A stretch of 39,935 bases of DNA from Candidatus Oceanisphaera merdipullorum (GTDB taxonomy: Bacteria; Pseudomonadota; Gammaproteobacteria; Enterobacterales; Aeromonadaceae), in contig JAHLFI010000140.1 in NCBI GenBank assembly GCA_018883865.1, positions 1 to 39,935 on the forward strand, written 5' to 3'. This document shows positions 7,692 to 15,923 of this stretch, one piece after another. The notes beneath the pieces were generated by a model that was given only the letters and a program-made list of their open reading frames with translations, had not been told where the DNA came from and did no database searches. Position 1 is the first letter of the stretch. Each line of letters opens with the position of its first letter. The position numbers and the translations under genes were made by a program.

Positions 7692-8828
7692 ATGCGATTA
7701 ATCCCCCTTTATTTACACCTTATCTTGCTCACCTTAGGTAACGCTTTCTTGGTGACCTTGGTAGCCGTGTATTTAAGTGCACAAGGCGCGCCTGCGGCGC
7801 AAATTGGTTTGGTCGGCTCGGCCTTTTATTTAGGCATGCTGGGCGCCAGTTTTTTCGCCTATCATTTTATTCAACGCTTTGGTCATGTCCGCGCCCTCTT
7901 GGTATGTTGTTTGGTGTTAGCGTTGACGGCGCTGGCGTTAACCTGGACTGCTTTGCTGCCCGTATGGTTAGTGTTGCGCATGCTGGCCGGCATGGCGGCA
8001 GCCATTAGCTTTGTGGCGGTAGAGAGCTGGGTGTTGGGGGTGTCGCCCCTGCATAAGCGGTCTTCTGCCATGGCGCGCTATATGCTGATTTATTACTTCA
8101 GTTACGGCATTAGCCAGCTGTTTATCGACTGGATACCCGTGTCTGGGGCTACAGGTTTCTTCATTGCCGGGGGCTTGTGCTTACTATCTATGGCGCCTCT
8201 GCGTTGGGCCAAACAGCCTGATCTCGAGGTGCAAATCCTAGGCGAGCTTGTGCCCAGCAAGCCGCCACGTGCCGATCGTGCCTTAGGCCTAGTAGGTTGT
8301 TTAGTGGCGGGTATGCTGCTCGGCACGCTGTCATCACTGATGCCCATCCAGCTGGAGCAATTGTCTCTGGGCGACGAAGTCGGTCTGTATATGGCATGGC
8401 TTATTTTGTGTGGTATGGCGTTTCAGTTACCCAATGGCAGCTTGGCCGACCGCTTAGGTAAACGCACTATGATGGTAGTACAAACGGCCATGATAGCGGT
8501 GGCTTGTGTCTTGTTATGGGAGTTTGACGGTAAAGGCGCACTGCTTTTGGCGTTTGCATTATTGGGGGCCGGCGGCTTTACGCTGTACCCGACCACCATG
8601 TCTTATGCCTGCGGCAAGATGCAGGGGCGAGCACTGGTAAAAATGGCACAAAAGCTGATGTTTACCTATAGCATTGGTTCTTTAACTGGACCCATGATTG
8701 CCGGTATTATGCTGGAGAAATTTCAGTCTGGTTTATTCTTATTTGTGATCTTGCTGGTGAGCGTTTGGGCGCTTTGGCTGTTGTTGATGCGCTACTTAGC
8801 TGATAAGCCGGTGGACACTACTATTTAG
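7692..8828 (+). CDS. MFS transporter, YcaD-like (378 aa)
   Basis: This is a 12-helix major facilitator in the inner membrane. The second segment carries the family-like stretch QIGLVGSAFYLGMLGASFFA. The region LRMLAGMAAAISFVAVESWVLG (about 95-116) and the MARYMLIYYFSYG segment match the uncharacterised E. coli transporter YcaD, which has nearly the same length (382). The A-like loop between helices 8 and 9 (NGSLADRLGKRT, about 249-260) resembles the MFS signature. The substrate is unknown. It has its own candidate promoter and is followed by a strong hairpin. Its neighbour ybjD is also found in enterobacteria, though not next to ycaD there as far as I know. Confidence 0.85.
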   Translation: MRLIPLYLHLILLTLGNAFLVTLVAVYLSAQGAPAAQIGLVGSAFYLGMLGASFFAYHFIQRFGHVRALLVCCLVLALTALALTWTALLPVWLVLRMLAGMAAAISFVAVESWVLGVSPLHKRSSAMARYMLIYYFSYGISQLFIDWIPVSGATGFFIAGGLCLLSMAPLRWAKQPDLEVQILGELVPSKPPRADRALGLVGCLVAGMLLGTLSSLMPIQLEQLSLGDEVGLYMAWLILCGMAFQLPNGSLADRLGKRTMMVVQTAMIAVACVLLWEFDGKGALLLAFALLGAGGFTLYPTTMSYACGKMQGRALVKMAQKLMFTYSIGSLTGPMIAGIMLEKFQSGLFLFVILLVSVWALWLLLMRYLADKPVDTTI

Positions 8829-8869
8829 TTATTTTAGCCCGCAACCGGCTTACTATGCTTTAATTATCA

Positions 8870-8914
8870 ATACATACAGTGGACTATGATCACTGTATGT
8901 ATGTATTTTTGTTT
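8870..8914 (+). terminator. Hairpin terminator after the MFS gene
   Basis: A perfect 12-bp stem (8870-8881 with 8891-8902) with a 9-base loop is followed by GTATTTTTGTTT. It lies about 40 bases past the MFS stop codon. The T tract overlaps the candidate -35 of slyB. Confidence 0.7.
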
Positions 8915-8937
8915 GTTAAGCGTATGTTAGGTATTAT
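8909..8937 (+). promoter_or_regulatory. Promoter of slyB
   Basis: TTGTTT (8909-8914) and TATTAT (8932-8937) are 17 bases apart. The predicted start near 8944 leaves a 35-base leader containing the GGAGG before the ATG at 8979. It also rules out the in-frame start codon at 8940. Confidence 0.6.
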
Positions 8938-8978
8938 GATTGTCTCGTTACTCCCATCGCCTTCGTGGAGGGCTCAGT

Positions 8979-9452
8979 ATGAAACTTAAAGTGTATTCAG
9001 CGTTAGCACTGGCCGGCGCACTTGGCTTGGCCGGTTGTGCTAATCCAGATGTGTATTCTGGTGATGTGTACGGCAGCCGTGCAGCCAAACAAGCACAAAC
9101 GGTTACTTACGCCACCGTAACCTCGGTACGCTCAGTATTAATTCAAGCGGGTGATGAAAGTCCTAACGTGATTGGTACTTTAGGTGGCGGTGCCATAGGT
9201 GGTGTTTTAGGTAATCAGGTGGGCGGCGGTTCGGGCAAAGTCTTAGCCACAGCCGTGGGTGCACTTGCTGGTACCATGGTGGGCTCGCGTGCTGAAGATA
9301 AATTGAGTCAAGTTAAGGCCTATGAAATAGAAGTGCGTACCGACAGTGGTGAAAGCCTAATAGTGGTGCAAAAGGCGGACAGGACTTGGCAACCTGGCCA
9401 GCGGGTACGTCTGATTGGTTCAGGAAGTAACTTAAGCGTGGCACCTCTCTAG
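8979..9452 (+). CDS. slyB: Outer-membrane lipoprotein, SlyB/Pcp family (157 aa)
   Basis: The product is a lipoprotein with a glycine-zipper membrane-inserting domain. The signal peptide (MKLKVYSALALAGALGLAGC) ends in the lipobox LAGC; the residue after the Cys is Ala, which favours outer-membrane sorting. Glycine-rich segments GGGAIGGVLGNQVGGGSG and AVGALAGTMVGSRAEDKL form the 2TM zipper (about 68-110). A C-terminal domain with RVRLIGSGSNL follows. E. coli SlyB, a PhoPQ-regulated envelope-stress lipoprotein, has 155 residues. I start at 8979 because GGAGG lies eight bases upstream and the signal peptide begins there; an in-frame start at 8940 would precede the likely transcript. Confidence 0.9.
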   Translation: MKLKVYSALALAGALGLAGCANPDVYSGDVYGSRAAKQAQTVTYATVTSVRSVLIQAGDESPNVIGTLGGGAIGGVLGNQVGGGSGKVLATAVGALAGTMVGSRAEDKLSQVKAYEIEVRTDSGESLIVVQKADRTWQPGQRVRLIGSGSNLSVAPL

Positions 9453-9497
9453 GGTTGCCTGTGCCGTCAGGGCAACCGCTCGCTGATCGCGAGCGGT
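9453..9497 (+). repeat. Two overlapping hairpins after slyB
   Basis: GGTTGCC (9453-9459) pairs with GGCAACC (9471-9477), and ACCGCTCGC (9475-9483) pairs with GCGAGCGGT (9489-9497). The arms share three bases, so they compete. They start at the slyB stop codon and precede the true terminator. Confidence 0.6.
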
Positions 9498-9508
9498 AGT
9501 GTAAAACC

Positions 9509-9534
9509 AAAAAGGCGCCTTTAGGCGCCTTTTT
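9509..9534 (+). terminator. Terminator of slyB (bidirectional)
   Basis: A stem of AAAAAGGCGCC with GGCGCCTTTTT (9509-9519 with 9524-9534) closes on TTTA. The A and T tracts make it active in either direction. No minus-strand gene ends here. Confidence 0.9.
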
Positions 9535-9658
9535 GTCGTGAAGATGTTACATGTTTAATCGCATACATTTATCACTATGCTTTTTTATTATTTTTACTGT
9601 GTTGTTACAGATCCGTCTTCCTGGGCTCAATTACATCTGTGCCAAGGAAGGAGCAGAA

Positions 9659-9784
9659 ATGGCGACTAACGTAGCGCCGACTGTAAAAATGATGGTGATA
9701 ATTAACTCTTTCATTTTTTTACCCTCCTCGTTGATTGACTGTGAATTCAATATACGTCACTTCCGTTGGTTTTTCAAACGCTAA
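9659..9784 (+). CDS. Possible small protein (41 aa)
   Basis: The frame begins MATNVAPTVKMMVIINSFIF and ends FRWFFKR. A strong Shine-Dalgarno (AAGGAG, 9648-9653) lies five bases before the ATG, the main support. The middle is hydrophobic (about 11-26) with a basic tail, as in many small membrane proteins. The same frame is open upstream to a start at 9551, but that start has no ribosome site. I do not recognise the sequence. It sits at the start of an AT-rich gap, where chance frames are less frequent but spurious calls remain common. Confidence 0.3.
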   Translation: MATNVAPTVKMMVIINSFIFLPSSLIDCEFNIRHFRWFFKR

Positions 9785-10059
9785 ATTGTATTTACGCCAT
9801 GAATTGATAATTTATTGATTGTAACCTCCATTTTGATAAGTAATGGTTGTTGTGCTTGTGTTTTTTTGTCGTTTTTTCATGATTAAAAAGGCAATTTATG
9901 CGTTGTTTTTAAATAAAATCAAGTGTTTAAGTTTGTTTTTGGCGTTAAGTAATTACTTGGTATTGGAAGTGTTATTTTTAACCATTTAATTAAATTTAGT
10001 GCTATTTTAGGCCGTTCTTTACGAAACCTGTTTGTTGAGTCAGTTTTTTGGGTGGTAAA

Positions 10060-10221
10060 ATGAGCAGTAATTGTGGTTTGTCCTGCTTGGTCGCGTCAAA
10101 GTCTGACAACGGGGCTGTAAATCAATTTAATCGCGAGGGCAGCCTAATCTACTTAGTTCGAGTATCGAATCTGATAGATAGCGTGAACATGTGCGCCAGA
10201 GCTTGGCTGTTTTTGGGATAG
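10060..10221 (+). CDS. Possible small ORF (53 aa)
   Basis: An ATG at 10060 follows GGGTGG (10050-10055) and opens a 53-codon frame starting MSSNCGLSCLVASKSDNG and ending CARAWLFLG. A possible extended -10 (TGCTATTTTA) lies about 60 bases upstream. Four cysteines and no membrane segment are visible. I recognise no family. Chance is a fair alternative explanation. Codon use is mixed. Confidence 0.18.
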   Translation: MSSNCGLSCLVASKSDNGAVNQFNREGSLIYLVRVSNLIDSVNMCARAWLFLG

Positions 10222-10304
10222 ATGCGTGTTGTTAATAGGCACGCGTTGTTGAATGGCTACTTGGCAGTTTGGTTAATAGGGGAGATCCCAAAATAAGGCT
10301 TTTC

Positions 10305-10313
10305 TGCTATAGT
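10305..10313 (+). promoter_or_regulatory. hrpA: Extended -10 promoter of hrpA
   Basis: TGCTATAGT gives a TG extension and the hexamer TATAGT (10308-10313), followed by a GC-rich discriminator (GCGCGCC). No good -35 is seen at 17 bases. Transcription would start near 10320, so the in-frame GTG at 10312 cannot be the start codon if this is the main promoter. Confidence 0.55.
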
Positions 10314-10347
10314 GCGCGCCAGTTTTGATCCTAAGAGGAAGTGGGCG

Positions 10348-13300
10348 TTGACGCAGTCAGTGGAGCAGTGGCAAGCAAAATTAACAGAATGTCGGGGTGC
10401 CGAGCGCGGCCGGCTGAGTCGGCGTTTACGTGGGCTGGAAAAATTGCCGACGGCAAAACACGCCGCTGCCCTGCAAAAGATAGCGGCCGACATTATGACC
10501 TCTTGCAATGAGCGTGCCCGCAGGCAGGCATTGTTAAGCCAAACCATTCATTATCCTGCCCAATTGCCGGTGAGCGAACAGCGCGAGCTGATCAAGCGCA
10601 CCATAGCCGAGCACCAAGTGGTGATCATCGCCGGTGAGACAGGATCAGGTAAAACCACGCAAATTCCTAAGATGTGCTTAGAGCTGGGCTTAGGCATAGA
10701 TGGCACTATTGGCCATACCCAACCGAGACGACTCGCGGCACGCAGCGTGGCGGCGCGCCTCGCCCAAGAGCTGCAATGCGAGCTGGGTCACCGAGTGGGT
10801 TATAAAATTCGCTTTAATGACAGCATAAGTGCGCAAACCCAAGTGAAGTTGATGACTGACGGCATGTTGCTGGCAGAAATCCAGCAAGACCGCCAACTGC
10901 GCCAATATGACTGCATCATCATAGATGAGGCCCACGAGCGCAGTTTGAACATCGACTTCATCATGGGCTATTTAAAGCAGCTGCTGCCAAAACGCCCCGA
11001 TTTAAAAGTCATTATCACCTCGGCCACCATAGACCCTGAGCGTTTCTCCATGCATTTTAATGATGCGCCCATTATTAGCGTCTCGGGGCGTACTTATCCG
11101 GTCGAGCTGCGTTATCGCCCGCTACTGGAGGGCGATCAAGACCGGGACCAGCAACAGGGCATTTTTGATGCGGTGGCTGAGCTGAGCCAAGCGGGCAATG
11201 GCGATATTTTGATCTTCATGAACGGTGAGCGCGAAATACGCGACACTGCCGCCGCCCTCAAGAAGTTGGAATTGCGCCACACCGAAGTGGTGCCGCTTTA
11301 TTCACGGTTATCCAACGCCGAACAGAACAAGATTTTTGAGTCGCACACTGGGCGGCGCATCGTGCTGGCCACCAACGTGGCCGAAACCTCGCTGACTGTC
11401 CCCGGCATTCGTTATGTTATCGATCCCGGCACGGCGCGTATCAGCCGGTATTCGTATCGCACTAAGGTGCAGCGTTTGCCGATTGAACCTATCTCCCAAG
11501 CCAGTGCCAATCAGCGCATGGGTCGCTGTGGTCGAGTGGAGGCGGGGATTTGTATTCGCCTTTATGCCGAGGACGACTTTAATAATCGTCCTGAATTTAC
11601 CGATCCGGAAATTCTGCGTACTAACTTGGCCTCGGTGATAGTGCAAATGTTGGCGCTTGGTTTGGGCGACATTGGCGCCTTCCCGTTTGTCGAGGCGCCG
11701 GATCGCAAGCACATCAATGACGGTATTCGACTGTTAGAAGAGTTGGGTGCGGTAGTGCCCGATAACGCTGATCTCATGCTTACTCCGTTAGGCTGCGATT
11801 TGGCGCGCTTGCCCGTCGATCCCCGATTGGCGCGCATGGTATTGGCGGCCCGCGATTTAGGTTGTGTGACTGAAGTGATGGTGATAGTGGCCGCGCTCAG
11901 TATTCAAGACCCGCGTGAGCGCCCGCAAGACAAGCAGCAAGCCGCCGCCGAGCAGCATAATCGTTTTGCTGATAATGACTCTGACTTCATGGCTTACATT
12001 AATCTGTGGCAGTACTTAAAAGAGCAGCAAAAGGAGCTGAGTAACAATCAGTTTCGTAAGCAATGTCAGAAAGAGTTTTTAAACTACCTGCGGCTGCGCG
12101 AATGGCAAGATATCTACAGCCAATTGCGGTTAGTGGTGCGTGAGTTAGGCTTTGCCATCAATAGCGAACCGGCCAAGGGTGATAGCCTGCATCAGGCGCT
12201 ACTCAGCGGTATGCTCAGCCAAGTGGGCATGCGTGATGGCGATAAAAAAGAATTGCTGGGTGCGCGTAATGCGCGCTTCGTCTTGGCGCCTAATTCCAAA
12301 CTGGCGAAAAAGCCGCCGCGCTGGCTGATGGTGGCTGAACTCACCGAAACCCACCGCTTATACGGGCGCACCGCCGCCAAAATAGAACCCGAATGGTTAG
12401 AGCGCCAAGCGGCACACCTGATTAAATCCAGCTACAGCGAGCCTTATTGGTCGAAAAAGCAGGGCGCCGTAATGGGGTATGTAAGCCAAAGTCTGTTTGG
12501 TTTACCCATAGTGGTACGCCGTTCGGTGAATTACAGCCATATAGACCCGAGTTTGTGCCGCGAGCTGTTTATTCGTCATGCGCTTGTGGAAGGCGAGCTG
12601 CAAACGCGCCATGCATTTTTTCATCATAACCAAGCGCTGCTCGACCAAGTCGAAACGCTAGAGCACAAGTCCCGTCGGCGCGATGTGGTGATCGACGATG
12701 AAACCCTGTTTCATTTTTATGATCAGAAATTACCTGCCGACATCGTCTCAATCCGCCACTTTGATAAGTGGTGGCAACCGCTGCAAAAGACTCAGCCTGA
12801 GCTGCTACATTTTACCGAGCAGATGCTGCTCAATGACAGCGCCAATCAAATATCTGCAGCCGATTATCCAGATAGTTGGCAGCAAAATGGCGTGACCTTG
12901 GCACTGGAATATCATTTTGAGCCAGGGCTGGAGGATGACGGCGTCACGGTGAATATTCCCTTGCCGTTATTAAACCAAGTGGTGGCTGAGCCATTTGCCT
13001 GGCAAGTGCCGGGCTTGCGCCGTGAGTTGTTGATAGGCCTTATTAAGTCGCTGCCAAAACCCATGCGCAAACACTTTGTGCCGGCACCCAACTATGCCGA
13101 GGCGCTGTTAGCGGCCATGCCCCAAGAGGGCGAGCTGTTGGATCAAGTAGAAAAGCACTTGCGGCGCATGACGGGCGTGACGGTGCCGCGCGAGCAATGG
13201 GACTGGTCTGCCTTGGCCATTCATTTGCGGATGCGCTTTTGTATACGGGACGCCAAAGGCGGTGTGCTGGCATCAGGGCGAGACTTAGATGCCATTAAGT

Positions 13301-14220
13301 TATCACTGCAAGGCCAAGTACAAACCGCACTCACCCACGCGGTGGATGATGAGCGCTTTGAACAAGCTGAACTGCGTCAGTTTCCCGAGCGGGAAATACC
13401 TAAAGTTCACGAGGCTAAGCGCGCCGGTTTTGCGGTGAAAGCCTATCCGGCGTTAGCGGATAACGGCGATAGCGTGGCACTCACCTTGTGCGAAGACGAA
13501 GTCAGCCAAGCGCAAACCATGTGGCAGGGCCAAAGTCGTTTGTTGTTGTTGCAGTTACCGTCGCCCATTAAATACCTGCATGAAAAACTGCCCAATAAAG
13601 CCAAGCTAGGGCTGTATTTTAATCCCTATGGCCGAGTACTGGATTTAGTGGATGACTGTATTCGCGCCGGCGTGGAAGACTTAATGCGCCGCCATCAAGC
13701 GCCTGCATGGAGCCCTGCTGAGTTTGCCCTGCTTAAAGATAAGGTGGGCGGCGAGCTTAATCAGACGGTGGCGGCCATAGCGCTACAAGTTGAAGAAGTG
13801 TTGAGCCGCGCCCATGAGGTGAAAAAACGCCTAAAAGGAAAAATAGATTTATCGCAAGCCATGGCCATGGCCGATATTCAAGCCCAGCTCAACGGTCTGA
13901 TTTTCAAAGGCTTCGTGACTGCCACCAGCGGCGAACGGCTAAGTGACATCAACCGCTATCTAGAGGCCTTGTCGCGGCGTCTCGATAAACTGCCCGTCGA
14001 TCCACAGCGAGATCGACTGCAGTTACTGAAAATCAGTCAAGTACAACAGGCTTATCAGGCGTTACTAAATAAACAAGCTAAGGGTAAGCCATTGAACCCA
14101 GATGTGGCCGCCATTCGCTGGATGATTGAAGAGTTGCGCGTTTCTTTATTTGCCCAGACGTTGGGCACCGCGTATCCGATCTCGGAAAAACGTATTCTGC
14201 AGCAAATTAATGGTTTGTGA
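10348..14220 (+). CDS. hrpA: ATP-dependent RNA helicase HrpA (1290 aa)
   Basis: HrpA is a DEAH-box RNA helicase, linked in E. coli to mRNA processing and rescue of stalled ribosomes. Walker A GETGSGKTT starts near residue 96 and DEAH near 193. SATIDPERF, the motif with ILIFMNGEREI, and QRMGRCGR (motif VI) follow in order. Helicase-associated (HA2), OB-fold and the long C-terminal HrpA domain (DUF3418) fill the rest, ending close to the E. coli protein (1300 aa). I chose the TTG at 10348 because AAGAGGAAG lies just upstream and the N-terminus then matches length and register. A GTG at 10312 would give 1302 residues but overlaps the promoter. It stands as a single gene. Confidence 0.97.
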   Translation: MTQSVEQWQAKLTECRGAERGRLSRRLRGLEKLPTAKHAAALQKIAADIMTSCNERARRQALLSQTIHYPAQLPVSEQRELIKRTIAEHQVVIIAGETGSGKTTQIPKMCLELGLGIDGTIGHTQPRRLAARSVAARLAQELQCELGHRVGYKIRFNDSISAQTQVKLMTDGMLLAEIQQDRQLRQYDCIIIDEAHERSLNIDFIMGYLKQLLPKRPDLKVIITSATIDPERFSMHFNDAPIISVSGRTYPVELRYRPLLEGDQDRDQQQGIFDAVAELSQAGNGDILIFMNGEREIRDTAAALKKLELRHTEVVPLYSRLSNAEQNKIFESHTGRRIVLATNVAETSLTVPGIRYVIDPGTARISRYSYRTKVQRLPIEPISQASANQRMGRCGRVEAGICIRLYAEDDFNNRPEFTDPEILRTNLASVIVQMLALGLGDIGAFPFVEAPDRKHINDGIRLLEELGAVVPDNADLMLTPLGCDLARLPVDPRLARMVLAARDLGCVTEVMVIVAALSIQDPRERPQDKQQAAAEQHNRFADNDSDFMAYINLWQYLKEQQKELSNNQFRKQCQKEFLNYLRLREWQDIYSQLRLVVRELGFAINSEPAKGDSLHQALLSGMLSQVGMRDGDKKELLGARNARFVLAPNSKLAKKPPRWLMVAELTETHRLYGRTAAKIEPEWLERQAAHLIKSSYSEPYWSKKQGAVMGYVSQSLFGLPIVVRRSVNYSHIDPSLCRELFIRHALVEGELQTRHAFFHHNQALLDQVETLEHKSRRRDVVIDDETLFHFYDQKLPADIVSIRHFDKWWQPLQKTQPELLHFTEQMLLNDSANQISAADYPDSWQQNGVTLALEYHFEPGLEDDGVTVNIPLPLLNQVVAEPFAWQVPGLRRELLIGLIKSLPKPMRKHFVPAPNYAEALLAAMPQEGELLDQVEKHLRRMTGVTVPREQWDWSALAIHLRMRFCIRDAKGGVLASGRDLDAIKLSLQGQVQTALTHAVDDERFEQAELRQFPEREIPKVHEAKRAGFAVKAYPALADNGDSVALTLCEDEVSQAQTMWQGQSRLLLLQLPSPIKYLHEKLPNKAKLGLYFNPYGRVLDLVDDCIRAGVEDLMRRHQAPAWSPAEFALLKDKVGGELNQTVAAIALQVEEVLSRAHEVKKRLKGKIDLSQAMAMADIQAQLNGLIFKGFVTATSGERLSDINRYLEALSRRLDKLPVDPQRDRLQLLKISQVQQAYQALLNKQAKGKPLNPDVAAIRWMIEELRVSLFAQTLGTAYPISEKRILQQINGL

Positions 14221-14261
14221 TTGAGTGGGGCTCACCGCATTGGGCCCAGGTGTGCTTTATG

Positions 14262-14290
14262 TTGTGGCTCGAGTAAGCGCATGTTATCAT
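14262..14290 (+). promoter_or_regulatory. rplY: Promoter of rplY
   Basis: TTGTGG (14262-14267) and TATCAT (14285-14290) are separated by 17 bases. A GC-rich discriminator (CCGCGCGC) follows, typical of growth-rate and stringently controlled ribosomal genes. The leader is about 60 bases long. Confidence 0.65.
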
Positions 14291-14355
14291 CCGCGCGCAT
14301 TTTACAGGCGAATGTCGGTCGCAACGTTTGCCACTAACCTTATAGAGAGAAAATT

Positions 14356-14643
14356 ATGTCATTCACATTTGAAGCAGAAGTTCGTTCAGACCTGGGGAAA
14401 GGTGCGAGCCGCCGCCTGCGTCATGAAGATAAAACTCCTGCCATTGTTTACGGTGCTGACCTTGCGCCAATCGCCATTGCATTAGACCATAAGAAACTTA
14501 TTCTTGCGCAAGCTGATGACAGCTTCTACAGCGAAGTGCTGACTTTGGTTATCGACGGTAAAGAAGTGAAAGTAACGGTTAAAGACGTACAGCGTCATCC
14601 TTTCAAACCTAAACTGACTCACTTAGATTTCATCCGCGCATAA
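14356..14643 (+). CDS. rplY: 50S ribosomal protein L25 (95 aa)
   Basis: L25 binds 5S rRNA in the central protuberance of the large subunit. This is the short, single-domain form found in enterobacteria (94 aa in E. coli), not the longer CTC form. The start [20 protein letters not shown], the segment [17 protein letters not shown] and the ending [18 protein letters not shown] are diagnostic. AGAGAGA precedes the ATG. The gene has its own promoter after hrpA and a strong terminator, so it is monocistronic. Confidence 0.98.
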   Translation: MSFTFEAEVRSDLGKGASRRLRHEDKTPAIVYGADLAPIAIALDHKKLILAQADDSFYSEVLTLVIDGKEVKVTVKDVQRHPFKPKLTHLDFIRA

Positions 14644-14658
14644 TTGCGATTGAAACTA

Positions 14659-14686
14659 AAAAAAACCGCCTTCGGGCGGTTTTTTT
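14659..14686 (+). terminator. Terminator of rplY (bidirectional)
   Basis: ACCGCC and GGCGGT (14665-14670, 14675-14680) close on TTCG and are flanked by A and T runs that extend the stem to 12 bp. It can also serve the convergent NYN gene, whose stop codon lies at 14722. Confidence 0.93.
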
Positions 14687-14721
14687 GTGGCCGCTGTTTA
14701 TCAATGGCCGCATGAGGTCGC

Positions 14722-15255
14722 TTATCGGGCGGGTAATAATAACGAAGCGTCGACGGCGATAAATGAGTCGGCAGCGTCCATCAAGGCTTTGGCGGTGAGG
14801 GCGGGTACGCCATAGACTTCAACGCATTTACCGTAATGGTGGCGCAAGCGCTCGGCCAATATTGCAAAATCACCGTCGCCTGAGACTAATACTAAGGTGT
14901 CTGCCTGTGCTGCTGACTCCAGCATGTCGATAGTAATGCCCACATCCCAGTCGCCTTTGGCTGTGCCATCTGTGCGTTGAATAAAGGGTTTGAGTCGTAG
15001 AGTAAAGCCGAGAGTCTGCAGTCGATATTGAAACTGACGCTGTTTTTCATCTCCTCGGTCAATGGCATAGGCATAGGCTGCTACCACTTGGCGACCCGCG
15101 GTGACTCGAGCCCAGAAGGCGGTGTAATCAAACTGTTGGCCAAAGGATTGCCGGCAGGTGTAATACACATTTTGTACATCAACAAACAGCGCGACCTTTT
15201 CTAGGGGCGGTTTATCTAACACTACTTCTTCTAAAATCACTGCTTCTAAAACCAT
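14722..15255 (-). CDS. NYN-domain (LabA/DUF88-like) putative ribonuclease (177 aa)
   Basis: NYN proteins are PIN-fold metal-dependent nucleases, thought to act on RNA. The acidic residues of the active site are visible: FVDVQNVYY (D26, N29), KGDWDVGITIDM (D102, D104, D110) and VSGDGDFA (D127, D129). The protein is one domain after a short, acidic N-terminus (about 1-20). Start is ATG 15255 with only a weak ribosome site, so the exact N-terminus is uncertain. It converges on rplY and is divergent from the DUF3087 gene. Substrate and role are unknown. Confidence 0.85.
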   Translation of the reverse strand: MVLEAVILEEVVLDKPPLEKVALFVDVQNVYYTCRQSFGQQFDYTAFWARVTAGRQVVAAYAYAIDRGDEKQRQFQYRLQTLGFTLRLKPFIQRTDGTAKGDWDVGITIDMLESAAQADTLVLVSGDGDFAILAERLRHHYGKCVEVYGVPALTAKALMDAADSFIAVDASLLLPAR

Positions 15256-15290
15256 GGCGGATGCTCACTTAAGCGGTAGGGCAGAACACA

Positions 15291-15319
15291 TAGTGGAACC
15301 TTACCCGTTAAGGTACAAT
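15291..15319 (+). promoter_or_regulatory. Possible promoter of the DUF3087 gene
   Basis: TACAAT (15314-15319) is a good -10. The -35 (TAGTGG, 15291-15296) is poor but 17 bases away. The predicted start near 15326 supports translation from 15350 rather than from the in-frame ATG at 15254. Confidence 0.45.
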
Positions 15320-15349
15320 AGTGCTTATTTTATCGGTAATAAGCTAATT

Positions 15350-15856
15350 ATGACACTTACAGACATTGATAAGACGCGTTATCGTCGTCGCTTAAATCAC
15401 GTATTTATTGGCAGTGGTTTAGCGCTGGCAGCCATTAGTTTACTGTTGTCTCAGTTATTGATCTATTTTTTCCCCGATGCCAGCGGCAGCCATTTTCATT
15501 GGAATGCTATCGGTGTGTTAGTGGCGGTGGCCATAGTGGGCTTTTGCTTGAGTCATTATCGCCATCATACCTACTTAACTGAAGTGCTGTATGTGTGGGA
15601 GCTAAAGCGCTCGCTTAATAAAATCACCCGTAAGATGCGCAAAATAGAAGCGGCGGCCAAGCAAGGTAATATTAATGCCATGCAAGCGCTGCAATTTAGT
15701 TATGCGGGGTCTCGTCAACTCTGGCTGCTAGATGACAATATTCTTATTATGGAAGAGCTGGCCGTTAAACAATCGGAGCTGGATGCGTTAGCCAGCCAGT
15801 TTAATGTCACCCTTAATATCGCCGATTATGAAGAAAGCATGCTAGATGAATTTTAA
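15350..15856 (+). CDS. DUF3087 family membrane protein (168 aa)
   Basis: This is a small membrane protein of unknown role. It begins MTLTDIDKTRYRRRLNHVFI, the typical opening of the family. Two membrane helices are near 20-40 and 53-70. A cytoplasmic alpha-helical tail follows, rich in charged residues (LKRSLNKITRKMRKIEAAAKQG, residues about 87-108), with an acidic end (DYEESMLDEF). I use the ATG at 15350, since the reading frame upstream has no family features and lies before the likely promoter start. It is divergent from the NYN gene. Family assignment is from recalled similarity. Confidence 0.8.
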   Translation: MTLTDIDKTRYRRRLNHVFIGSGLALAAISLLLSQLLIYFFPDASGSHFHWNAIGVLVAVAIVGFCLSHYRHHTYLTEVLYVWELKRSLNKITRKMRKIEAAAKQGNINAMQALQFSYAGSRQLWLLDDNILIMEELAVKQSELDALASQFNVTLNIADYEESMLDEF

Positions 15857-15923
15857 TCTAACTGTTTGTGCCTCACCTTCGCTATCTCCATCGATCATTA
15901 GCTAAACAAGCCATCGTTGGATT

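Larger units (their letters stand above)
9535..10304 (+). other. Long AT-rich intergenic region before hrpA
   Basis: This 770-base stretch is much richer in A+T than the flanking genes, with many T runs between about 9830 and 10050. I found no recognisable gene, tRNA or terminator in it. Two short open frames with Shine-Dalgarno-like sequences are listed separately. From about 10060 the composition returns towards normal. It could be decayed coding DNA, a region bound by nucleoid proteins, or a small-RNA locus; none is shown. Confidence 0.5.

Noticed and set aside
8870-8902. Palindrome ATACATACAGTG/CACTGTATGTAT as a LexA box
   Set aside because: The CTG and CAG halves are in the wrong order and spacing; position and following T run fit a terminator.
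9551-9658. N-terminal extension of the 41-residue small ORF (77 codons in all)
   Set aside because: The start at 9551 has no ribosome site, while a strong one is placed for ATG 9659.
10140-10190. TTCGA-rich segment resembling a tRNA T-arm or attachment site
   Set aside because: No acceptor, D or anticodon stems can be drawn around it, and no integrase is nearby.
11308-11712. 134-codon minus-strand frame inside hrpA
   Set aside because: It is antisense to conserved helicase motifs; an effect of codon bias on the opposite strand.
15254-15349. Longer N-terminus of the DUF3087 protein from ATG 15254
   Set aside because: It precedes the likely transcription start and is unlike the family, whose opening begins at 15350.
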